The notes under the pieces: model-generated
Database searches by the model: none
What the model was told of the DNA's origin: nothing
The model's input: the letters and a program-made list of their open reading frames with translations, nothing else
Shown: positions 1-5,251 of the stretch, in pieces
Numbering within the stretch: position 1 is the stretch's first letter
Layout of the letters: every line of letters starts with the position of its first letter
Translations under genes and position numbers: made by a program
Source of the DNA: Gammaproteobacteria bacterium
Lineage (GTDB): Bacteria; Pseudomonadota; Gammaproteobacteria; GCA-001735895
Reading direction: 5' to 3'
Assembly: GCA_021767985.1 (NCBI GenBank)
Contig: JAASSH010000197.1
Location: forward strand, 1 to 5,251
Length of the DNA stretch: 5,251 bases

Positions 1-1
1 G

Positions 2-697
2 ACCCGGCATTCCAATATCTGGATCAAGGGTGACTTCGGCAAGGTCACCATGGGACAGGGCAGCGGTGCCGCCGATGGCACCGCCGAAGTCGATAAATCC
101 GGGACCACTGTAATCCAGTATTCGGGCTCGAGTGCAGATTTGCTGGGGTCGATGGAGTATGGAACTTCGGGCGTAACCGTCGGCGGCGCCCGCTCGAATT
201 TCGATGGCCTGGGTCGAAACGACAATATTCGCTACGACGCCGGCTACAAAGATTTTACCTTTGCCGGCAGCCTTGGAAACGGTGATAAAATCGAACTATC
301 GGCCCGCTATGCAGTCGACAATCTGGAAATCAAGGTCGGCCTCTGGGACGAGGGAGATAGCGGAGGAGAAGACTCTGGCTACGCCGTTTCGGCAAGCTGG
401 GAGAATGAGCGTGGACTTAATCTCACCGGCGCTTACGGTGGCGATGACGGTACCGACGATCCGACGAACATTTACCTGAAAGTGGGTTTCAAGGATGGTG
501 ACTCCGCCTACGCGGTCGACTGGTCCGAAACCCAGGACCTGGGGCCGGGCGACGCCAGCTCGGTCAGCGTGGCCTGGGTATTGAACCTGATGCAGGGTGT
601 ACAGACCTACGTGTCTTACCGGGTGGAAAGCATCGATGACGTGGCTGACGAGGATGATATCGATGCCCTGGTTGGTGGAGCCCGGGTCAAGTTTTAA
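2..697 (+). CDS. Gram-negative outer-membrane porin, 3' part (5' end outside window)
   Basis: This is the C-terminal 231 residues of a beta-barrel porin. The reading frame is open from base 2, so the gene begins upstream; the ATG at 50 is internal, because porin-like sequence continues in front of it. Near the start of the fragment, IKGDFGKVTMGQG (residues about 8-20) matches the 'GDFG-x-V-x-x-G' strand typical of trimeric general porins (Gram-negative porin family, Porin_4-like). The rest alternates short amphipathic strands (for example KIELSARYAV, NIYLKVGF, SAYAVDWSE, VQTYVSYRVES) with Gly/Asp-rich turns. The chain ends in GGARVKF, and a terminal Phe is the usual beta-signal read by the BAM machinery. 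It would form a passive channel in the outer membrane; the substrate cannot be read from this part. The loops are unusually rich in Asp and Glu, which could favour cation selectivity or fit a saline habitat (inference). A small lipoprotein gene follows after 14 nt, with no terminator between them. Confidence 0.85.
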   Translation, partial: TRHSNIWIKGDFGKVTMGQGSGAADGTAEVDKSGTTVIQYSGSSADLLGSMEYGTSGVTVGGARSNFDGLGRNDNIRYDAGYKDFTFAGSLGNGDKIELSARYAVDNLEIKVGLWDEGDSGGEDSGYAVSASWENERGLNLTGAYGGDDGTDDPTNIYLKVGFKDGDSAYAVDWSETQDLGPGDASSVSVAWVLNLMQGVQTYVSYRVESIDDVADEDDIDALVGGARVKF

Positions 698-711
698 CGA
701 GTAATCCCTTG

Positions 712-1065
712 ATGACAATATCCAGACTGGCAACAGCCCTTTTGACGGCCCTGTTGCTGTTAACTACTGCTGGCTGCAGTTCCGTAAACCTGGGCCAGAT
801 CGACGAAACCCCGAATGACCGGGAAGAAATGGCGGGGCCCGGCATCTTCGCGGACGACACGGGCGAAACCACCCTGAAATGGAGTAGCGACGACAAACAG
901 GCCGCATCGAGTCCCGAGCCGTCTAACGTGACGGCAATGGATGAAAAAGCCGAGTTTGAACAGTTCAAGATATGGAATGAACTCAGGACCAAAGGCGCGG
1001 AGTCGGCAGAATACCAGGAATTCCTGCAATGGCTGGAATACCAGGAGTTTAAGGCCAGGCAGTAG
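712..1065 (+). CDS. Small outer-membrane lipoprotein with aromatic/acidic C-terminal repeat, function unknown
   Basis: This encodes a 117-residue predicted lipoprotein of no known function. Residues 1-21 form a lipoprotein signal peptide: a short n-region with Arg5, a Leu/Ala-rich core, and TAGC just before Cys22. Thr at -3 is a slightly unusual lipobox residue. Ser at +2 (CSS) predicts Lol transport to the outer membrane. The middle (residues about 28-75) is polar and probably disordered, with a PGIF-x-DDTGE stretch. The C-terminus repeats a pattern E-[FY]-x-x-F-x-x-W-x-E: EFEQFKIWNE at 81-90 and EYQEFLQWLE at 100-109, followed by another EYQEF at 109-113. The pattern looks helical and amphipathic. 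I chose ATG 712; an in-frame TTG lies directly before it at 709. The ribosome site is weak (a GAG about 10 nt upstream), which fits translational coupling to the porin ending 14 nt earlier. The long reverse-strand frames over this gene lack family features. Confidence 0.75.
   Translation: MTISRLATALLTALLLLTTAGCSSVNLGQIDETPNDREEMAGPGIFADDTGETTLKWSSDDKQAASSPEPSNVTAMDEKAEFEQFKIWNELRTKGAESAEYQEFLQWLEYQEFKARQ
1009..1046 (+). repeat. Short in-frame direct repeat GAATACCAGGA, 27-nt period
   Basis: The 11-mer GAATACCAGGA occurs at 1009-1019 and again at 1036-1046, exactly nine codons apart and in the same frame. It encodes the two EYQEF units (residues 100-104 and 109-113) of the small lipoprotein. 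It is best read as a protein-level repeat made by a small duplication, not as a regulatory DNA element. Confidence 0.6.
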
Positions 1066-1115
1066 TTTGCGAGCATTTTTAGGATGCCGCGGACCCGACA
1101 GGTAACGCTAGTTTC

Positions 1116-1148
1116 GGCCTGGTCGATCTCTCGATCGGCCCTGCTTTT
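1116..1148 (+). terminator. Candidate hairpin terminator after the porin-lipoprotein pair
   Basis: GGCC at 1116-1119 and GGTCGA at 1121-1126 can pair with TCGATCGGCC at 1131-1140. This gives a stem of about ten pairs with one bulged T, one G-U pair and a TCTC loop. A short CTGCTTTTCT follows (1141-1150). The stem is convincing but the T-run is only four bases and set back from the stem, so it may be a weak rho-independent terminator or only a transcript-end hairpin. Its place, about 50 nt after the lipoprotein stop and before the next gene, supports the call. The rest of the gap (1066-1115) shows nothing I recognise. Confidence 0.35.
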
Positions 1149-1165
1149 CTGCCTGGTGATTGCTA

Positions 1166-1194
1166 TTGATCGGCAACCGGACATGCCCTAACCT
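1166..1194 (+). promoter_or_regulatory. Weak candidate sigma-70 promoter for the second lipoprotein gene
   Basis: TTGATC at 1166-1171 (four of six matches to TTGACA) lies exactly 17 nt before TAACCT at 1189-1194 (three of six matches to TATAAT). Transcription would start near 1201, about 20 nt before the ATG at 1223. The spacing is ideal but the -10 box is poor. The position after a candidate terminator makes a promoter here plausible. Confidence 0.25.
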
Positions 1195-1222
1195 AGCCGC
1201 AGTTCAAACCAGACGGTTCTCC

Positions 1223-1831
1223 ATGAAATACTCGGCGTTACGACACTCTATAATCCTGGCATTGATCGCACTCGCGATCGGCGCCTGCTCCACTAGCAAG
1301 CCAATCGGCGAATGGCGCAGCGATGATTTTTCCGGAAGGCTGGATAATTTCCTGGTCATCGGCGTTACCTCGCAATCGGCCCGGCGCCGAGTGTTCGAGG
1401 ATAACTTCGTCGGCGGTCTTGCGGCGCTCGAGGTTAACGCAACTCCCAGCTACAAACTGCTCGCATCCAGCCTGGAACTGAACAAGGAAATCGTTAAAAA
1501 GGCGATCGCGGGCAAAGATATCGGGGCGGTGCTCGTCACGCGCCTGGCCGGTTTCAGTGAAAAAGAAGTCTACCGGCAGTCTTCAGACAAGGACGAGAAT
1601 CTCAGCTACTTCAGCATTTCCAGCGATGGGGTGAAGCAAATCGAAACCGGGTCCTACGAGCAACACGTGGTGCTAACGCTCGAAACCAAGGTCTACGATA
1701 TCGCCTCCGAAGCGCTGGTCTGGTCGATGCAGTCCGAAGTGATCGACCCGACCAGATCCCGCCAGGCTATCCAGGATCAGATCAAACTGACGATCGATAC
1801 CCTGCGTAAACGCGGCCTCGTCGGCAACTAG
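1223..1831 (+). CDS. Predicted outer-membrane lipoprotein, conserved-hypothetical type, function unknown
   Basis: This is a 202-residue predicted lipoprotein. The start at ATG 1223 is chosen because it places a clean signal peptide at the N-terminus: Lys2, Arg7 and His8, then a hydrophobic core, then IGAC with Cys22 as the lipidated residue. The frame is open upstream to 1160, but that would add 21 residues unlike a signal peptide. AGACGG at 1211-1216 is a modest ribosome site. Ser at +2 predicts the outer membrane. The mature part looks like an alpha/beta domain: a strand DNFLVIGV (41-48), a helix with RRRVFEDNFV (55-64), ATPSYKLL (73-80), a strand GAVLVTRLAGF (101-111), a long strand pair ending in LETKVYDIASEALVWSM (153-169), and a C-terminal helix (about 178-198). 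This order recalls small lipoproteins around the DUF4136 group, but I cannot confirm membership. There are no catalytic motifs. It converges on the permease gene with a 19-nt gap and no clear terminator. Confidence 0.8.
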   Translation: MKYSALRHSIILALIALAIGACSTSKPIGEWRSDDFSGRLDNFLVIGVTSQSARRRVFEDNFVGGLAALEVNATPSYKLLASSLELNKEIVKKAIAGKDIGAVLVTRLAGFSEKEVYRQSSDKDENLSYFSISSDGVKQIETGSYEQHVVLTLETKVYDIASEALVWSMQSEVIDPTRSRQAIQDQIKLTIDTLRKRGLVGN

Positions 1832-1850
1832 TAACAGGGGCTTATCCGCT

Positions 1851-3215
1851 TCAGGGCGCCTGTCCAGTTGTTTGCGCGGCGGGTGACTCCGACTGGTTCG
1901 ACTGTATCGACATCGGCAGGTTGCGCATCATCCATAGCAACAGCAGTAATCCCGGCAGCGCGACCAGTGTCGAGATCAGGAAGAAGTCGAACCAGCCGGT
2001 CAGTTCGACCATCCAGCCGCTCGAAGCCGACAACAGCGTTCGGCCGAAGGCCATGAAGGACGTGAACAGCGCGAACTGGGTACCCGTATACGCCGTGTTG
2101 CACAGCACCGACAGGTAAGCGACGAAGGCCGACGAACCCATGCCACCGGACAGGTTTTCGATGCCGATGGTGAAATATAGGAACTGCACATCGTGGCCAG
2201 CCAGGGTCTGTGCGGCGTACATCAGGTTCGACAGCATCTGCAATATGCCGCAACCGAGCAGGCTTTTCATAATGCCGTAACGTTTGACGATCAGGCCCCC
2301 GACGAATACGCCGACCACGGTCGCGATGACGCCGAAGATCTTGCTCACCGTGGCGACTTCCGATTTGCTGAATCCCATCTCGTAGTAAAACGGGTAAGCC
2401 ATGACCCCGGCGTAGGCGTCGCCAAACTTGTACAGCAGGATAAACGCCAGAATGATGATCGCGCTGGTGGGACCGTTACGTCGAAAAAATTCGACGAAAG
2501 GATCGATTACCATGGACTGGAATCCGATATCACCCTGGTTATGCCGTAGCGACGGTCGGCGTCGATCCGGGTCCGGCGCGAAAATCGCCGCCAGCATGCC
2601 AACCACGACCAGCGCCGCCATCACCATGTAAACCAGCGACCAGTCGAGCTGTTCGGCGAGAAACAGCGCGCCGGCTCCCGCCATGATTGCCCCGAGCCGA
2701 TAGCCTGCCTGGGTCATCGCGGCACCGGCACCCTGCTCGTTCGCATCGAGAATCTCGATGCGGTAGGCATCGATAACGATATCCTGGCTCGCGGAAAAAA
2801 ACGCCACCGCGAGTGCGCAGACCGCGGTCAGTAACGGGGTCGTCTCGGGGTGACTGAAACCGAGCGCGGCGATCGCCAGCATCAGCCCGACCTGGATCAT
2901 CAACATCCACGAGCGGCGGCGCCCCAGCAGTCGCGTCAGTATCGGCAGCGGCACCCGGTCCACGAACGGTGCCCAGACAAACTTGAAGTTGTAAGGCGCG
3001 CCGACCAGCGCGAACAGTCCGATCGCGGCCAGCGCTACCCCGGCCTCGGCGAGCCAGAAGAACAGCGTTGCACTCGAGAGTGCGAGCGGCAGGCCGCTGG
3101 CAAAACCCATGACGAACACGAACAGCAGCCTGGGCTGCAGGTAAACCGCTAAGGTTTGGGCAAGCCCGGAACTGTTGCTGTCCGAATTATTCATTCCACT
3201 TGGCGAGTCGAGCAA
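1851..3215 (-). CDS. ampG: AmpG-like muropeptide MFS permease
   Basis: This is an inner-membrane major facilitator superfamily transporter of about 454 residues with roughly 12 hydrophobic segments. AmpG brings GlcNAc-anhydroMurNAc peptides from the periplasm into the cytoplasm for peptidoglycan recycling. Signature stretches, in order, are MGFASGLPLAL (about 36-46), KFVWAPFVDR (78-87), the loop GRRRSW (98-103), ASQDIVIDAYR (142-152), GYRLGAI (171-177), ENLSGGMGSSAFVAYL (353-368) and TQFALFTS (379-386). All are characteristic of the AmpG/SLC33-like branch. It is somewhat shorter than E. coli AmpG (491 residues), and its polar tail after about residue 434 is not conserved. A perfect AGGAGG at 3225-3230 lies 9 nt before an in-frame TTG at 3215, which I take as the start. 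ATG 3194 (447 residues) is the alternative; it keeps the whole permease core but lacks a good ribosome site. No beta-lactamase or ampD gene is in view. Related acetyl-CoA-type or other AmpG-paralogue transport cannot be excluded. Confidence 0.85.
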   Translation of the reverse strand: MLDSPSGMNNSDSNSSGLAQTLAVYLQPRLLFVFVMGFASGLPLALSSATLFFWLAEAGVALAAIGLFALVGAPYNFKFVWAPFVDRVPLPILTRLLGRRRSWMLMIQVGLMLAIAALGFSHPETTPLLTAVCALAVAFFSASQDIVIDAYRIEILDANEQGAGAAMTQAGYRLGAIMAGAGALFLAEQLDWSLVYMVMAALVVVGMLAAIFAPDPDRRRPSLRHNQGDIGFQSMVIDPFVEFFRRNGPTSAIIILAFILLYKFGDAYAGVMAYPFYYEMGFSKSEVATVSKIFGVIATVVGVFVGGLIVKRYGIMKSLLGCGILQMLSNLMYAAQTLAGHDVQFLYFTIGIENLSGGMGSSAFVAYLSVLCNTAYTGTQFALFTSFMAFGRTLLSASSGWMVELTGWFDFFLISTLVALPGLLLLLWMMRNLPMSIQSNQSESPAAQTTGQAP

Positions 3216-3224
3216 GCGACGCAA

Positions 3225-3230
3225 CCTCCT
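3225..3230 (-). promoter_or_regulatory. Perfect Shine-Dalgarno AGGAGG that decides the permease start
   Basis: On the minus strand AGGAGG is followed directly by one TTG (3224, no spacing), then by a second in-frame TTG at 3215 after 9 nt. The ATG at 3194 lies 30 nt away. Only TTG 3215 has a workable spacing, so the sequence favours a rare TTG start. A strong site combined with a weak codon would still give fair translation. Confidence 0.55.
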
Positions 3231-3279
3231 GCCAGGGTTGATTTACTCCCGTCCAACCTGTACCGGCACCGGGTTTCGG

Positions 3280-3287
3280 TTTATATT
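3280..3287. promoter_or_regulatory. Candidate shared, divergent -10 region
   Basis: Within the gap between the divergent permease and phosphoesterase genes, the only A+T-rich patch reads TATATT on the plus strand (3282-3287) and TATAAA on the minus strand (3285-3280). Each matches the sigma-70 -10 consensus at five of six positions. Plus-strand transcripts would start near 3294, about 14 nt before ATG 3308. Minus-strand transcripts would start near 3273. No good -35 box is seen at 16-18 nt on either side, though TTGATA on the minus strand (3304-3299) is close to consensus but only 13 nt away. Nothing else is evident in the gap. Confidence 0.3.
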
Positions 3288-3307
3288 TGCCGGCATTCTA
3301 TCAAGCC

Positions 3308-4633
3308 ATGACAATAAAGAATCCTACACGCATCTCAATTCACCGGCTATTGTCAGCCTCCTGCCTGGCATTGCTGCTGCTGGCGTGCCGCTCGGCGATC
3401 GCATTTGCCGACAACTCCTTCACGCTGGCGGTGATACCCGATACCCAGAATTATATTGATTTCAGGCATCAGAAAGCCAAAGGCTTCGAATTCGACGCGG
3501 CCGACCTGTTTATCCAGCAGATGCGTTACGTCGCCGGTCACAGCGTTACCAACGGCGGCGATATCGCCTTCGTCGCCGCGGTGGGCGACGTCTGGCAGCA
3601 CCAGACCAAAACCATCGACAAAGATCACCTGCAACGCGGCATCGGTATCGAGCCCAACCCGGTGCTGGCGCGGCGTTCGAAGCGCGCCAACGAGGTACTT
3701 AACATCGAGCTGCCGCGCGCAACCGAGGGTTACCGTATTATCAGCAAGGCCGGGCTGCCGTTCGGCGTTGCCCCCGGCAATCACGACTACGACGCCACCT
3801 GGAGCGTCATCGGGTATCCGCCCAACCGCCAAAAAAAATGGTCCGAACTGACCCGCACGGTCGAAGACCTGGGCATCCTGCACGTCGGCGGGCTCGATAA
3901 CTTTCGCCGCGTGTTCGGAGACGATACGCCTTTCTTTCGCGACAAACCCTGGTATGTCGCGAGCTACCGTGGTGGTGCCAACAGTGCACAAAGGTTTTCG
4001 GCGGGCGGCTACGATTTCCTGCACATTGCGCTCGAGATGTCGCCCGGCAACGACGTATTGCGCTGGGTCGAGAAAGTGCTGGCACGGTATCCCGGGCTGC
4101 CGACGATCGTGACCACTCACGACTACCTGAACGTCGCCGGCGAACGCCGGGCAAGACCCCTGATCGACCTGGCCCGGATCGATCCGGAGTACCACAATAA
4201 CGCCGAGCAACTGTGGCGCAAACTGATCCGGCAGCACGACCAGATCTTCCTGGTGCTTTGCGGGCACCATCACGGCCAGAGTTTTCGTAGCGACAAAAAC
4301 CTGCACGGCAATCCCGTTCACCAGGTCCTGGCCGACTACCAGGAGCGCGGGCAAGTCGCGGTGCAGGCCGGACGCAAGCGGCGGGTCGGGATCGGCGACG
4401 GCTGGCTGCGCCTGATGACTTTCGACTTTGCCACCAGCCCGGCGACGATTACGGTCAGGACCTTTTCCAGCCATTACGGCCAGTACTCGTCGGACATGGA
4501 CCGCTATGCCGACTGGTACCGGGCGAAGGAGCAGCCGCGGATGAGCGACGCCGAGTTCCTGGCCGCGGACGATTTCGTGATCCGGCTCGATGGTTTCAAG
4601 CAGCGATTCGAGCGCGCGAGCCAGGCCAACTGA
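3308..4633 (+). CDS. Exported calcineurin-like metallophosphoesterase
   Basis: This is a 441-residue secreted metal-dependent phosphoesterase. Residues 1-34 form a signal peptide: Lys4, Arg8, His12 and Arg13, then a hydrophobic core from Leu14, with a probable signal peptidase I cut after AFA at 34. LLAC at 24-27 is a possible lipobox, so it could instead be a lipoprotein (Cys27, Arg at +2). The dinuclear-metal motifs appear in order: PDTQ at 44-47 (Asp45; Gln47 replaces the usual His of D-x-H), GD at 93-94, GNHD at 157-160, His271 in TTHD, and GHHHG at 319-323. The PDTQ variant is typical of one branch of this fold. The substrate is unknown; phosphomonoester, nucleotide or phosphodiester cleavage in the periplasm are all possible. 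ATG 3308 is preferred because it begins the signal peptide directly; a TTG at 3287 in frame would add seven residues. Neither has a strong ribosome site. The stop TGA directly abuts the GTG of the next gene, so the two are cotranscribed and probably translationally coupled. Confidence 0.85.
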   Translation: MTIKNPTRISIHRLLSASCLALLLLACRSAIAFADNSFTLAVIPDTQNYIDFRHQKAKGFEFDAADLFIQQMRYVAGHSVTNGGDIAFVAAVGDVWQHQTKTIDKDHLQRGIGIEPNPVLARRSKRANEVLNIELPRATEGYRIISKAGLPFGVAPGNHDYDATWSVIGYPPNRQKKWSELTRTVEDLGILHVGGLDNFRRVFGDDTPFFRDKPWYVASYRGGANSAQRFSAGGYDFLHIALEMSPGNDVLRWVEKVLARYPGLPTIVTTHDYLNVAGERRARPLIDLARIDPEYHNNAEQLWRKLIRQHDQIFLVLCGHHHGQSFRSDKNLHGNPVHQVLADYQERGQVAVQAGRKRRVGIGDGWLRLMTFDFATSPATITVRTFSSHYGQYSSDMDRYADWYRAKEQPRMSDAEFLAADDFVIRLDGFKQRFERASQAN

Positions 4634-5251
4634 GTGAAACGATTCGAAGCCCAGCTGCGGCTCGCCACCGGCCTGATCCTGGCGCTCTACGTGCTGCAGC
4701 ACCTCGTCAACCATGCCTTTGGCATTGCCTCGATCGAAGCCGCCGAAAGCTACCGCAAGACGGTCGGCGCGCTGTTTCAGAATTTGCCGGGACTGGTTCT
4801 GCTGTATGGATCGATCCTGTTTCATGCGCTGATCGCGCTGCGCTCGATCTACCGGCGTTCGAGCCTGCGCATGTCGCTGTGGCAGTGGCTGCAACTGCTG
4901 CTCGGGCTTTCGATCCTGCCCCTGCTGGTCGGGCATACGGTCGGCAACCGCGGTTTCGATCTGCTCGGTGACATCGACCCCAATTACTATTACGTCGTGA
5001 CCTCGTTTTTACTGAGCCCCGCGTTCCTGGTGAAGCTGGTTATATTGATCGCGGTAATCTGGGTACACATGGCCATCGGCCTGCACTTCTGGCTCAGGAT
5101 CAAGGACGGCTATGACCGCTTCGTACCCTACATCTACGCTTTGGCGATACTGGTTCCCGCGCTCGCTTACGCCGGGCTTTTCCGAATGCTGCTGGAGGCC
5201 AGCGGCTGGCTCGACGATCAGGCACGGCTGGATCAGATCTATGCCGCCAAC
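4634..5251 (+). CDS. Heme-b-type membrane anchor of a probable CyaC-like class III nucleotide cyclase, 5' part
   Basis: The frame opens at GTG 4634 and runs 206 codons off the window end without a stop. AGG at 4623-4625 gives a modest ribosome site 8 nt upstream. Five hydrophobic helices are visible (about 8-31, 52-70, 83-103, 131-154 and 164-187), and a sixth is expected further on. Six His residues sit in or at the edges of helices: His23 and His27 in QHLVNHAFG, His64 in LFHALIAL, His101 in VGHTVGNR, and His145 and His151 in WVHMAIGLHFWLR. This pattern resembles the succinate dehydrogenase/fumarate reductase cytochrome b fold. From memory, it matches the N-terminus of proteobacterial adenylate/guanylate cyclases such as Sinorhizobium CyaC, whose diheme anchor responds to quinone redox state and which continues into a ferredoxin-like and a class III cyclase domain. 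Those domains are not visible here, so the cyclase call is inference. A stand-alone cytochrome b-like protein is the main alternative. It is coupled to the upstream exported phosphoesterase. Confidence 0.65.
   Translation, partial: MKRFEAQLRLATGLILALYVLQHLVNHAFGIASIEAAESYRKTVGALFQNLPGLVLLYGSILFHALIALRSIYRRSSLRMSLWQWLQLLLGLSILPLLVGHTVGNRGFDLLGDIDPNYYYVVTSFLLSPAFLVKLVILIAVIWVHMAIGLHFWLRIKDGYDRFVPYIYALAILVPALAYAGLFRMLLEASGWLDDQARLDQIYAAN

Noticed and set aside
1071..1090. GCAT-TTTTAGG-ATGC mini-hairpin just after the small lipoprotein stop
   Set aside because: The stem is only four pairs and no T-run follows it. The hairpin at 1116-1140 is a much better candidate.
687..1184. A minus-strand frame of 165 codons over the small lipoprotein
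   Set aside because: It has no signal, motif or ribosome site, and it overlaps a plus-strand gene with a good lipoprotein signal and an in-frame repeat.
1834..1863. Imperfect inverted repeat (ACAGGGGC and GCGCCTGT) at the convergent gene ends
   Set aside because: It has only seven of eight matching pairs, a 14-nt loop, overlap with the permease coding end and no T-run on either side. It is too weak to call a bidirectional terminator.
2193..3152. Plus-strand frames of 100-118 codons inside the permease gene
   Set aside because: They are low-complexity, His/Gln/Arg-rich products antisense to well-conserved AmpG segments, with no independent support.
3287..3307. Upstream TTG start for the phosphoesterase
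   Set aside because: It would overlap the candidate -10 box, has no ribosome site, and adds residues in front of an already complete signal peptide.
3353..4936. A 527-codon open frame on the minus strand, longer than the genes around it
   Set aside because: It lies opposite the phosphoesterase and runs across its junction with the cyclase-like gene. Its product is rich in Gln, Arg, Val, Gly and Pro with no recognisable motif or domain. Both plus-strand genes have clear family motifs. Long antisense frames are common opposite genes with G/C-rich third positions.

Overview
The window reads as a stretch of chromosome from a Gram-negative proteobacterium, most likely an uncultured, possibly marine, gammaproteobacterium. 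The evidence is an outer-membrane porin, two or three exported lipoprotein-type signal sequences, an AmpG-type muropeptide permease and moderately high GC with G/C-rich third codon positions. The lineage is inferred from the gene types, not from a marker gene. I see no mobile element, CRISPR array, tRNA or rRNA.

Layout. (1) Positions 2-697 (+): the 3' part of a porin, ending in the usual C-terminal Phe. (2) 712-1065 (+): a small lipoprotein with a short aromatic/acidic repeat, 14 nt behind the porin and probably cotranscribed with it. (3) 1066-1222: a short non-coding stretch with a candidate hairpin terminator and a weak candidate promoter. (4) 1223-1831 (+): a second, unrelated lipoprotein of unknown role. 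(5) 1851-3215 (-): an AmpG-like permease, convergent with gene 4 and only 19 nt away. It has a perfect AGGAGG that points to a TTG start. (6) 3216-3307: a divergent promoter region with an A+T-rich patch that could be a -10 element on either strand. (7) 3308-4633 (+): an exported calcineurin-like metallophosphoesterase with the full set of metal-binding motifs. (8) 4634-5251 (+): the first 206 codons of a membrane protein starting at a GTG that directly abuts the phosphoesterase stop codon. Its His-rich transmembrane domain looks like the succinate-dehydrogenase-cytochrome-b-like diheme anchor of CyaC-type class III nucleotide cyclases. The predicted ferredoxin and cyclase domains would lie beyond the window.

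How the genes may work together. Genes 1-5 concern the cell envelope: outer-membrane diffusion, lipoproteins and peptidoglycan-fragment recycling. The last two genes form a tight unit coupling an extracytoplasmic phosphoesterase to a probable redox- or quinone-sensing cyclase. This pair is the most interesting part of the window. The cyclase has no catalytic domain in view, so its assignment rests on the anchor domain alone.
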